A stretch of DNA of 13,302 nucleotides from Actinomycetes bacterium. GTDB taxonomy: Bacteria; Actinomycetota; CALGFH01. Under the pieces are notes generated by a model. The model ran no database searches. It saw only the letters and a program-made list of their open reading frames with translations, and was not told where the DNA came from. Positions 6,944-13,292 of this stretch are shown in pieces. The first letter of the stretch is position 1, and each line of letters begins with the position of its first letter. Both the position numbers and the translations under genes were made by a program. Where the stretch lies: the NCBI GenBank assembly GCA_030152105.1, contig JASLIH010000583.1:1-13302 (forward strand). The letters are read 5' to 3'.

Positions 6944-9142
6944 ATGGGCGATGAGATGCTGACAACGCCGTCGACGACCGAACGGCCGGCCGTGCCGCGG
7001 GTCGGCCTCCTCGACCACCTGGAGGCCACCAGCGACACCCCGGTCGCCGCGATCATCGCGCCCCCCGGGTACGGCAAGACGACCGTCCTGACGCAGTGGG
7101 CCGAGCACGACCCCCGGCCGTTCGGGTGGCTCACCATCGACCAGCGCCACAACGACCCGGCGGTGCTCCTGCGGAGCATGGCCGTCGCGCTCCAGCTCGT
7201 CGACGCCGTCGCCCACCCGCCGCTGTCCGCGATCGGGTCCCCGGGCCCGTCGGTCATGGAGACCCTGCTCCCGCAACTGGGGGCTGCCCTGTCCGCCAGC
7301 GCGCGGCCGGCCGTGCTCGTCCTCGACGACGTCCACCTGCTCCAGAGCTGGGACTGCCTGGAGGCGGTCGCGTCGCTGATCGACTACCTCCCCCCAGGAT
7401 CACAGTTCGCGATCGCCGGCCGAGGCGAGCCGCCGCTGCCGTTCCCGCGCCTGCGCGCCGAGGGGCGGGTGGTGGAGCTCGGTGCCGGTGACCTGGCCAT
7501 GGACCGCCAGGAAGCAGGCTCGCTGCTGGAGGGCACCGAGGTCGAGGTCTCCCAGGTCGACGTCACCGAGCTGGTCCGGGTGACCGAGGGCTGGCCGGTG
7601 GCCCTGCACTTCGCCGCCTGCTCCCTGCGGTCGGGGAGCGGCAGGCAGGTCGCCATCGCCGGAGTCGACCGCTTCCTGGCCGACTACCTCCAGTTCACGG
7701 TCCTCTCGTCCCTACCGGAACGGCTCGTCTCGTTCCTCACCCGGGCCGCCGTGCTCGACCAGCTGTCCGGCCCGCTCTGTGACGCCGTCCTCGACCGGAC
7801 CAGGTCGGCCGACCTTCTCGAGGCCCTGGAGCGGTCCAGCCTGCTGGTGATCCCGCTGGACCGGCGCCGGCAGTGGTACCGGTTGCACCCGCTGTTCCGG
7901 AAGCTGCTCCGCGCACGGCTCGAGCGCCGCGAGCCGGCCCTGGCCGGCGAGCTCGCCGGCCGGGCAGCCGAGTGGTACGAGCGCAACCACCTGCCCGAGC
8001 GCGCCATCGAGTACGCCATGGCGGCTGGCGACCACGACCGCGCCGAACGGCTGGTCGTGGACATGGCCCTGCCGATGTACCAGGCGGGCCGGACGGTGGT
8101 CATGCGGCGATGGTTCGACTGGTTCGAGACCAGCGGACCGGCCGGTCCGTCGGTCCAGCTGGCCGTGGTCGGGGCCTGGCTGAGCGCGCTTGCCGGCCGC
8201 CCGGCGGCCGCCGAGCGCTGGGCCGACGCCGCGGCACGAGCGTCGTCCAGGGAACCATCGCCCGACGGCGACAACCCGGTCGACGGCTGGCGGGCCCTGC
8301 TGGGGGCGGCCCTGTGCCGCGACGGGGTGGAGCGGATGCGGTCCGACGCCGAGACCGCCCTGGCGCTCCTGCCGGCGGGCAGCAGGTGGCGGCCGACGGC
8401 CTACCTCCTGCTCGGCATCGCGTACCTGCTGGCCGGGGACCCCGACGCCGCCGATCGGGCCCTGGCCGACGCGGCCCAGCTGGGGGAGGACGACGGGGTC
8501 GGCGCCGCCACTGTGGCCCTGGCCGAGCAGGCCCTGGTGGCGATCTCCCGGGGTGCCTGGGAGGAGGCTGAGACGCTGGCCGAGCGGGCCCGTTCGACGT
8601 CCCGCGGCGTGTGGCTGGAGCAGCACTTGACCTGCGTCCTGCTGCACGCCGTCTCCGCCCGCCTGGCCATCCACCGGGGCGAGATCCCGAGCGCGCGGGA
8701 GCATCTGGCCCAGGCCGAGCGGCTGCGGCGCCAGCTCAGCCATGTCCTGCCCCACTTCGCGGTCCAGGCCCAGCTCGAGCTGGCCCGCGGCCACCGGGCC
8801 CTCACCGACGCGGCCGCGTCCCGGGCGGTGCTGTGGGACGTCGACGACGTGCTGCGGCGACGACCCGACCTCGGCGTGCTCGGGCAGCAGGCCGATGAGC
8901 TCCGCACCCAGCTCGACACCTTGCGTGGCCATGCCATCGGGGCATCGTCGCTGACGGCCGCCGAGATCCGGCTCTTCCAGCTGCTGGACAGCCACTACTC
9001 GTTCCGGGAGATCGGTGGCCAGCTCGACCTGTCCCAGCACACCGTGAAATCGCAGGCGATGTCGATCTACCGGAAGCTCGGCGTCTCCTCGCGGAGCCAG
9101 GCGATACAGCACGGCCGGGACCTTGGCCTGCTCGAGGGATAG
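6944..9142 (+). CDS. LAL-type LuxR-family transcriptional regulator, paralogue 2 (diverged)
   Basis: 732 residues from ATG 6944; ATG 6956 is an equally possible start, and neither has a convincing Shine-Dalgarno. Residues 39-47 (APPGYGKTT) form Walker A. VLVLDDVH with Asp128-Asp129 is the canonical LAL Walker B, unlike paralogues 1 and 3. TEGWPVALHFAA and WYRLHPLFRKLL match the LAL core, a helical repeat region follows, and residues 670-732 hold the LuxR helix-turn-helix (EIGGQLDLSQHTVKSQ, VYRKLG-like IYRKLG). It is clearly homologous throughout to its neighbours but more diverged than they are from each other. It lacks about 24 N-terminal residues, including the FE-KLRPP-like segment, and lacks the TTGA/TANNNT promoter, so it probably uses another promoter or read-through. 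The recognition helix differs (SQHTVKSQ versus SRHTVKTQ), so target sites may differ. Inducer unknown. Confidence 0.9.
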   Translation: MGDEMLTTPSTTERPAVPRVGLLDHLEATSDTPVAAIIAPPGYGKTTVLTQWAEHDPRPFGWLTIDQRHNDPAVLLRSMAVALQLVDAVAHPPLSAIGSPGPSVMETLLPQLGAALSASARPAVLVLDDVHLLQSWDCLEAVASLIDYLPPGSQFAIAGRGEPPLPFPRLRAEGRVVELGAGDLAMDRQEAGSLLEGTEVEVSQVDVTELVRVTEGWPVALHFAACSLRSGSGRQVAIAGVDRFLADYLQFTVLSSLPERLVSFLTRAAVLDQLSGPLCDAVLDRTRSADLLEALERSSLLVIPLDRRRQWYRLHPLFRKLLRARLERREPALAGELAGRAAEWYERNHLPERAIEYAMAAGDHDRAERLVVDMALPMYQAGRTVVMRRWFDWFETSGPAGPSVQLAVVGAWLSALAGRPAAAERWADAAARASSREPSPDGDNPVDGWRALLGAALCRDGVERMRSDAETALALLPAGSRWRPTAYLLLGIAYLLAGDPDAADRALADAAQLGEDDGVGAATVALAEQALVAISRGAWEEAETLAERARSTSRGVWLEQHLTCVLLHAVSARLAIHRGEIPSAREHLAQAERLRRQLSHVLPHFAVQAQLELARGHRALTDAAASRAVLWDVDDVLRRRPDLGVLGQQADELRTQLDTLRGHAIGASSLTAAEIRLFQLLDSHYSFREIGGQLDLSQHTVKSQAMSIYRKLGVSSRSQAIQHGRDLGLLEG

Positions 9143-9157
9143 TCCTACGACACAAAA

Positions 9158-9186
9158 GGGACCAGCCCGGGCCGCGGGCTGGTCCC
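9158..9186. terminator. Strong hairpin terminator between convergent genes
   Basis: Perfect 12-bp inverted repeat GGGACCAGCCCG/CGGGCTGGTCCC with a 5-base loop, between the stop of LAL regulator 2 (+) and the stop of the DUF7144-like gene (-). On the minus strand the stem is followed by TTTTGTG, a short T-run, so it looks like a true intrinsic terminator for the minus-strand gene. It may also stop + strand transcripts, although no T-run is present on that side. Confidence 0.85.
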
Positions 9187-9202
9187 TCGGGTTCCCGTCG
9201 CC

Positions 9203-9646
9203 TCAGGCTCCCCGGTCCCGCAGCTCGCCGCCGTGGGCGGCGACCGCCCAGATGACGAAGATGTCCAGGGTGATGATGAGCAGCGACCAGAAGGGGTAGT
9301 AGGGGATGAACAAGAAGTTGGCGGTGGCGCTGAGCAGGGCCACGGTGATGGCCACGGCCCGGGCCCAGGTGCGGCCCGACAGCAGTCCCCAGCCGGCGAA
9401 GGCCACGATCAGCCCGACCAGCAGGTGGATCCAGCCCCAGGTGGTGGCGTCGAACTGGAACAGGTAGTTGCGGGTGGCGACGTAGAACTCGTTCTCGAAG
9501 ATGCCGATGAGCCCCTGGATCGCCTGGAACACCCCGGCCATGATCATCATGATCGCGGCGAACAGGATGAACCCCACGGCCGTGCCGCTGGGTCTCTCGT
9601 GCGCTCGGGCCGCCGATCGGTATTGCGGCGACACCTGCTCGGTCAT
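9203..9646 (-). CDS. DUF7144-like four-helix integral membrane protein
   Basis: 147 residues. The start at 9646 (MTEQVSPQ) is preferred over an upstream in-frame ATG because a good Shine-Dalgarno lies seven bases before it and the extra N-terminus would be low-complexity Arg/Pro/Gly. Four predicted membrane helices lie near residues 22-45, 70-90, 94-114 and 117-137. The pattern ENEFYVATRNYLFQFD, then TTWGWIHLLVGL, and NFLFIPYYPFW with LIITLDIFVIWA matches the actinobacterial family now called DUF7144. Its function is unknown; no catalytic residues are apparent. It converges on LAL regulator 2 and is divergent from LAL regulator 3, sharing a 185-base intergenic region with it, which makes regulation by regulator 3 conceivable but unproven. 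Confidence 0.88.
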   Translation of the reverse strand: MTEQVSPQYRSAARAHERPSGTAVGFILFAAIMMIMAGVFQAIQGLIGIFENEFYVATRNYLFQFDATTWGWIHLLVGLIVAFAGWGLLSGRTWARAVAITVALLSATANFLFIPYYPFWSLLIITLDIFVIWAVAAHGGELRDRGA

Positions 9647-9653
9647 GTGCGGA

Positions 9654-9663
9654 CCCCTTCCTC
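9654..9663 (-). promoter_or_regulatory. Ribosome binding site fixing the start of the DUF7144-like gene
   Basis: On the minus strand GAGGAAGGGG lies seven bases before the ATG at 9646. It decides for this start and against the longer in-frame ATG at 9724. Confidence 0.75.
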
Positions 9664-9732
9664 TACTGCCTCCCGGCACCGCCGCGTCCGTCGGCGGTCC
9701 CGGCCGATGGCGGCAGCGTCGCAACGGGCCCC

Positions 9733-9749
9733 TGGGTGGTCATCACCCA
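9733..9749. promoter_or_regulatory. Inverted repeat TGGGTG-N5-CACCCA in the divergent intergenic region (possible operator)
   Basis: Perfect 6-bp arms around GTCAT, located 48 bases upstream of the -35 box of LAL regulator 3 and between it and the divergent DUF7144-like gene. The right arm with its flank reads CATCACCCA, the reverse complement of TGGGTGATG found before LAL regulator 2. Position and symmetry suit a dimeric regulator's binding site; this is inference. Confidence 0.35.
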
Positions 9750-9796
9750 ATGAGGATGAAGTGGGCTCAGCCAGCGGGTCGCTGCTCGCCCTCTGG

Positions 9797-9825
9797 TTGA
9801 GCAGAGCATGGGCAAGGATTAACCT
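9797..9825 (+). promoter_or_regulatory. Predicted promoter of LAL regulator 3 (leaderless)
   Basis: A -35-like TTGAGC at 9797-9802, a 17-base spacer and a -10-like TAACCT (TANNNT) at 9820-9825. The expected transcription start is 9832, the first base of a GTG codon. The CTGGTTGA and CATG blocks also recur upstream of LAL regulator 1, so the promoter seems to have been duplicated with the gene. A competing reading is that AAGGA at 9814-9818 is a Shine-Dalgarno for the TTG at 9826. Confidence 0.6.
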
Positions 9826-9831
9826 TTGCAG

Positions 9832-12096
9832 GTGACGGCGAGTGCCGGGGGGCATGCCGGGGGGACGGAGCGCGGTCTGCGTTCCCGGTTCAAGGCATCC
9901 TTTGAGCTGGTGGAGGCCAAGCTCCACCCACCCTGGGCCCGTCCGGGAATCGTGCCCCGGACCGAGCTGGTCGACCGGCTGGTCGCCGCCCAGCCACGGC
10001 TGATCTGCGCGGTCGCCCCGCCCGGGTACGGCAAGACCACCCTGCTGGTCCAGTGGGCTCAGCGCAACCCGCGACGGGTGGGCTGGATCTCGGTGGACCA
10101 CCACGACAACGACCCGGTGGTGCTGCTGACCTACCTGGCCGCCGCGCTGGACCGGATCGAGCCGATCGACCCGGACGTGCTCCTTCCTCTGTCCCTGCCG
10201 GGCGTGGTCGCCGCGACGGTCGTGCCCCGGCTGGCCGCCGAGGTCTCGTCGATGACCGAGCCGGTCTGGCTGGTCCTTGACCACGTCGAGCTGCTGAGCA
10301 ACCAGGAGTGCCTGGACGCGGTGGCCGAGCTTGCCGTCCGGCTGCCCGAGGGGTCGTGCCTGGCGCTCGCCTCCCGGAGCCGGCCACCGCTGCCGATGCG
10401 GTCGTGGGGCGGCCGGGCCATTGAGATGGGGGTGGCGGAGCTGGCCATGGGCATGGGCGAGGCCCGGCAGCTGCTGGAGGGGGCCGAGGTCGGGCTCCCG
10501 GACGCTGACGTCGACGAGCTCGTCGGGCGGACCGAGGGCTGGCCGGTCGGCCTGTACCTGGCCGCACTGGCCTTGCGGGCCGGGGGGCCAGGACCCTCGG
10601 CCGGGCCGGCGTTCACCGGCCAGGACCGGTTCCTGGCCGACTACCTCCGCTCAGAGCTGCTGGATCGTCTGTCACCGGAGCTGGTGGCGTTCCTGACCCG
10701 GACGGCGGTGCTCGACCAGATGTCCGGGCCGTTGTGCGACGCCGTGCTCGGCGGCAGCGGGTCGGGCCGTCTCCTGGCCTCGCTGGAGGGCTCCAACCTC
10801 CTGCTGGTGGCGCTGGACCGGCGCCAGGAGTGGTACCGCTACCACCAGCTGTTCCGTGAGCTGCTCCTGGCCGAGCTGGACCGGCGCGAGCCCGGGCTGG
10901 CCCAACAGCTCCACGACCGGGCCGCCGCCTGGTGTGAGGCCAACGACCTGCCCGAGACCGCGATCGACCATGCCCAGGCCGCCGGAGACCCCGACCGGGT
11001 CGCCCGGCTCGTCCGGGGGCTGGCGCAACCCGCCTACGCCGCCGGGCGCTTCAGCACGGTCCGCCGATGGCTGGCCTGGTTCGAGGACCAGGGGCTGGTC
11101 CAGCGCTACCCGCCGGTCGCGGTCCAGGGGGCGTGGCTGCACGCGCTGGTGGGCCAGCCCGCCGACGCAGAGCGCTGGGCCGACGCGGCCGAGCGCAGCT
11201 CGTTCACCGGCACCCTCCCCGACGGCAGCACGACCGAGAGCTGGGTGGCGCTGTTGCGGGCCCTGCTGTGCCGCGACGGCGTCGAGCGGATGCGCGGCGA
11301 CGCGCAGACCGCCGTGGCCGGGCTGGACCCGGGAAGCCCGTGGCGGGCGACGGCGATCCTGCTGGAGGGGATCGGCTACCTGCTCGACGGCCAGGCCGAC
11401 CGGGCCGACCCGATCCTGGCCCACGCGGCCGAGGTGGCCGCCGAGGCCAGGGCGATGCCGGCCGCGTCGGCCGCCCTGGCCGAGCGCTCCATCGTGGCCA
11501 TGGACCGTGACGAATGGGACCAGGCCGATACCCTGGCCGAGCAGGCGCTCGGGATTATGCGGGCCGGCCGCCTCGACAACTACGTCATGAGCCCGCTGAT
11601 CTACGCGGTGGCGGCTCGGACAGCCATCCACCGGGGCGACCTCGCCCTGGCCCGGGAACAGCTCGCCCTGGCCGCCAACCTCCGGCCCCTGCTGACCTAC
11701 GCGATGCCCCACCGCTCGGTGCAGACGCTGCTCGAGCTGGGTCGCGCGCACCTGGCGCTGGACGACGGCGCCGGGGCCCGCACGGTCCTGTCGCAGGCCC
11801 GCGACATCCTCCAGCGCCGGCCCGACCTCGGGGTCCTGCCCAGGCAGGCCGAGGAGCTGTGGTCGAGGGCCGACTCCAGCGACGACAAGCCCACCGGGGT
11901 GTCCTCGCTCACCACCGCCGAGCTCCGCCTGCTCCCGCTGCTGCCCACCCACCTGACGTTCGCGGAGATCGGCCAGCAGCTGTACGTCTCGCGGCATACG
12001 GTCAAGACCCAGGCCATCTCGGTCTACCGCAAGCTCGGCGTCTCCTCGCGCAGCCAGGCCGTCCAGCGCCTTCAGGAGCTCGGTCCCCGCGCCTAG
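9832..12096 (+). CDS. LAL-type LuxR-family transcriptional regulator, paralogue 3 (close relative of paralogue 1)
   Basis: 754 residues from GTG 9832, chosen for the leaderless promoter fit and for its match to the start of paralogue 1; TTG 9826, with AAGGA seven bases before it, is the alternative and adds two residues. Residues 62-70 (APPGYGKTT) are Walker A. WLVLDHVE with Asp150 is the altered Walker B shared with paralogue 1. TEGWPVGLYLAAL, FLTRTAVLDQMSGPLCDAVL and WYRYHQLFRELL follow, then a helical TPR-like region. Residues 693-754 are the LuxR helix-turn-helix (EIGQQLYVSRHTVKTQ, VYRKLG). By eye most residues match paralogue 1, and two DNA stretches are identical. Expected role: ATP- and ligand-dependent transcription activator; ligand and targets unknown. 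Its stop shares a CTAG palindrome with the convergent GAF gene. Confidence 0.92.
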   Translation: MTASAGGHAGGTERGLRSRFKASFELVEAKLHPPWARPGIVPRTELVDRLVAAQPRLICAVAPPGYGKTTLLVQWAQRNPRRVGWISVDHHDNDPVVLLTYLAAALDRIEPIDPDVLLPLSLPGVVAATVVPRLAAEVSSMTEPVWLVLDHVELLSNQECLDAVAELAVRLPEGSCLALASRSRPPLPMRSWGGRAIEMGVAELAMGMGEARQLLEGAEVGLPDADVDELVGRTEGWPVGLYLAALALRAGGPGPSAGPAFTGQDRFLADYLRSELLDRLSPELVAFLTRTAVLDQMSGPLCDAVLGGSGSGRLLASLEGSNLLLVALDRRQEWYRYHQLFRELLLAELDRREPGLAQQLHDRAAAWCEANDLPETAIDHAQAAGDPDRVARLVRGLAQPAYAAGRFSTVRRWLAWFEDQGLVQRYPPVAVQGAWLHALVGQPADAERWADAAERSSFTGTLPDGSTTESWVALLRALLCRDGVERMRGDAQTAVAGLDPGSPWRATAILLEGIGYLLDGQADRADPILAHAAEVAAEARAMPAASAALAERSIVAMDRDEWDQADTLAEQALGIMRAGRLDNYVMSPLIYAVAARTAIHRGDLALAREQLALAANLRPLLTYAMPHRSVQTLLELGRAHLALDDGAGARTVLSQARDILQRRPDLGVLPRQAEELWSRADSSDDKPTGVSSLTTAELRLLPLLPTHLTFAEIGQQLYVSRHTVKTQAISVYRKLGVSSRSQAVQRLQELGPRA
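10507..10565 (+). repeat. 59-bp segment identical to 4582-4640 (paralogous direct repeat)
   Basis: This is the partner of the 59-base identity in LAL regulator 1, about 5.9 kb away in direct orientation. Direct repeats of this size could in principle support recombination that deletes the intervening genes or makes hybrid regulators. Confidence 0.85.
11987..12020 (+). repeat. 34-bp segment identical to 6062-6095 (HTH-coding direct repeat)
   Basis: This is the partner of the recognition-helix coding identity in LAL regulator 1. The flanks to the right continue with only isolated mismatches, through the codons for VYRKLG and SSRSQA. Confidence 0.85.
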
Positions 12097-12950
12097 GCCA
12101 GCTCAGACGCGTCGTCGATGAGAGCCGGACGCTCCAGGGTGTCGGCATACAGTCGCAGGACGTCGCGGGTCGAGGCGAGCAGTGGTGCCGGGTCGACACC
12201 GAGCCCGGCGAGCCGGTCGGCCAGCGGCACCACCTCGGTGCCCAGGAACCCGAGGAGCAGCAGGCTCAACCGGTGCCCGATCCCGCCGTCGGCGCCCGGC
12301 TCCCGCTCCAGGAAGGCGACGACCTCGGCGTCCAGCGTCGCCATGTCCAGTCGTGGAGCCCCATCCCAATCCCCGTCCGCATCTCTGGGCTCGGCCGGGG
12401 CGCTGGAATCCAGCGCGACATGGAGCTGCTCGGCCAGCCGGCCCTTGACGGTGGCCCGTGCCGCCGCCCCGACCAGGGTCGCCACCACCCCGGCATAGGC
12501 CTGGAGCGCGTTGACCTCGGTCTCGTCCCAGCCGCCGGGAGCGACCGCGTACACGTCCAAGGTGCCGATCAGGCCGGCGCCCAGCCGCACCGGGACGCTG
12601 AGCCCGGACCTGATCCGGGCCTCGGCAAAGGCGTGCCTGACCTCTCCCCAGCACGGCTCAAGGGTCGCGTCGCGCATCACCACCGGCCGGCCGGTGCTGA
12701 ACGCCTGGGCGCAGGGGCCGGCGGCGAAGCGCTCCTGGGAGTCCTCGAGGGCCTGGGCGCGCTGGTCGGAGGCGCTGGCCGAGCGCAGCGTGCCGTCGTT
12801 GTCGGCCAGCATGATCCCGGCCGCGTCGACCATGAACAGCTGCTTGGCGGCGAGCACCGCCTGCTCCAGGGTGCTCGCCAGGTCCCGCTCGGGATCCCGG
12901 TCGGTGAGCGCGGCGATGCTCCTGGAAAGCAGGGCTGGATCGATGGGCAT
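12093..12950 (-). CDS. GAF-domain sensor protein lacking a recognisable output domain
   Basis: 285 residues from ATG 12950, with GGAGGG nine bases upstream on the minus strand. Residues about 20-165 form a GAF domain: the LFMVDAAGIML strand, AAGPCAQAFSTGRPVVMRD, then RSGLSVPVRLGAGLIGTLDVYA and a closing helix WDETEVNALQAYAGVVATLV. In actinobacteria such GAF domains are commonly followed by an RNA-binding ANTAR domain. Here RLAEQLHVALDS (171-182) resembles an ANTAR opening, but the sequence then runs into an Asp/Pro-rich linker and a helical, acidic C-terminus of unknown type (about 203-285). It may sense a small molecule or redox state, or act through a partner. Its stop overlaps LAL regulator 3's stop by four bases. 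It is probably co-transcribed with the small membrane protein gene 93 bases upstream. Confidence 0.88.
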   Translation of the reverse strand: MPIDPALLSRSIAALTDRDPERDLASTLEQAVLAAKQLFMVDAAGIMLADNDGTLRSASASDQRAQALEDSQERFAAGPCAQAFSTGRPVVMRDATLEPCWGEVRHAFAEARIRSGLSVPVRLGAGLIGTLDVYAVAPGGWDETEVNALQAYAGVVATLVGAAARATVKGRLAEQLHVALDSSAPAEPRDADGDWDGAPRLDMATLDAEVVAFLEREPGADGGIGHRLSLLLLGFLGTEVVPLADRLAGLGVDPAPLLASTRDVLRLYADTLERPALIDDASELA

Positions 12951-13024
12951 GGTATGGGTCCCTCCGGTCGCCGACAGGCGTCCCCGGAAAACAGACCTCG
13001 CAAGCCCGGGTCGCCGGTCAGGCC

Positions 13025-13040
13025 CGGCAGCCCACTGCCG
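13025..13040 (-). other. Small hairpin between the small membrane protein gene and the GAF gene
   Basis: Perfect 6-bp stem CGGCAG/CTGCCG with a 4-base loop, three bases past the stop of the small minus-strand gene. There is no T-run and the stem is short, so it may be a weak attenuator or mRNA-processing site, or chance in GC-rich DNA. Confidence 0.25.
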
Positions 13041-13043
13041 TGG

Positions 13044-13292
13044 CTAGCTCGAGGGCCCGTTCCGCCATGCTGTGGCCCCGGCGGCGGTCGCCGCCCGAGC
13101 CTGCTGCCACTTGGCCTTCGCCATCGTGCTCGGCGGCGGATCGAGCTGTTGCACCCAGCGCCGGCTCGCCGAGACGAGCGCTGAGCTGACGAGCAGGGCG
13201 CCGACGCACCCCAGCAAGCCCCCGATCCCGGCGAGCACACCGCCGGCCACCAGGACCCGGTTGCTCCTGACCCCATTCTCCTGCTCGGTCAT
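13044..13292 (-). CDS. Small single-span membrane protein of unknown function
   Basis: 82 residues from ATG 13292 near the window edge, with only a weak GGGATGGC upstream. Residues about 12-41 (VLVAGGVLAGIGGLLG and following) form one Gly/Ala/Val-rich membrane helix. It is followed by a basic SRRWVQQLDPPPS segment and an Ala-rich helix ARAATAAGATAW, probably on the cytoplasmic side. Similar short proteins with a WVQQLDPPPSE-like motif seem familiar from actinobacteria, but I recall no assigned function. An overlapping frame of 93 codons (13018-13299) on the same strand is Arg/Gly-rich with no membrane pattern and is not preferred. It is likely the first gene of a pair with the GAF gene downstream. 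Confidence 0.65.
   Translation of the reverse strand: MTEQENGVRSNRVLVAGGVLAGIGGLLGCVGALLVSSALVSASRRWVQQLDPPPSTMAKAKWQQARAATAAGATAWRNGPSS

Noticed and set aside
9203..9724. Longer form of the DUF7144-like protein starting at 9724
   Set aside because: The extra 26 residues are Arg/Pro/Gly-rich, and the ribosome site at 9654-9663 points to the ATG at 9646.
9826..9831. TTG at 9826 as the start of LAL copy 3, supported by AAGGA seven bases upstream
   Set aside because: It is possible, but GTG 9832 matches the promoter geometry and start position of copy 1. Kept only as an alternative; the difference is two residues.
11514..13184. 556-codon + strand frame running across the end of LAL copy 3 and the GAF gene
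   Set aside because: The composition is low-complexity Pro/Arg/Gly, and it overlaps two well-supported genes on different strands.
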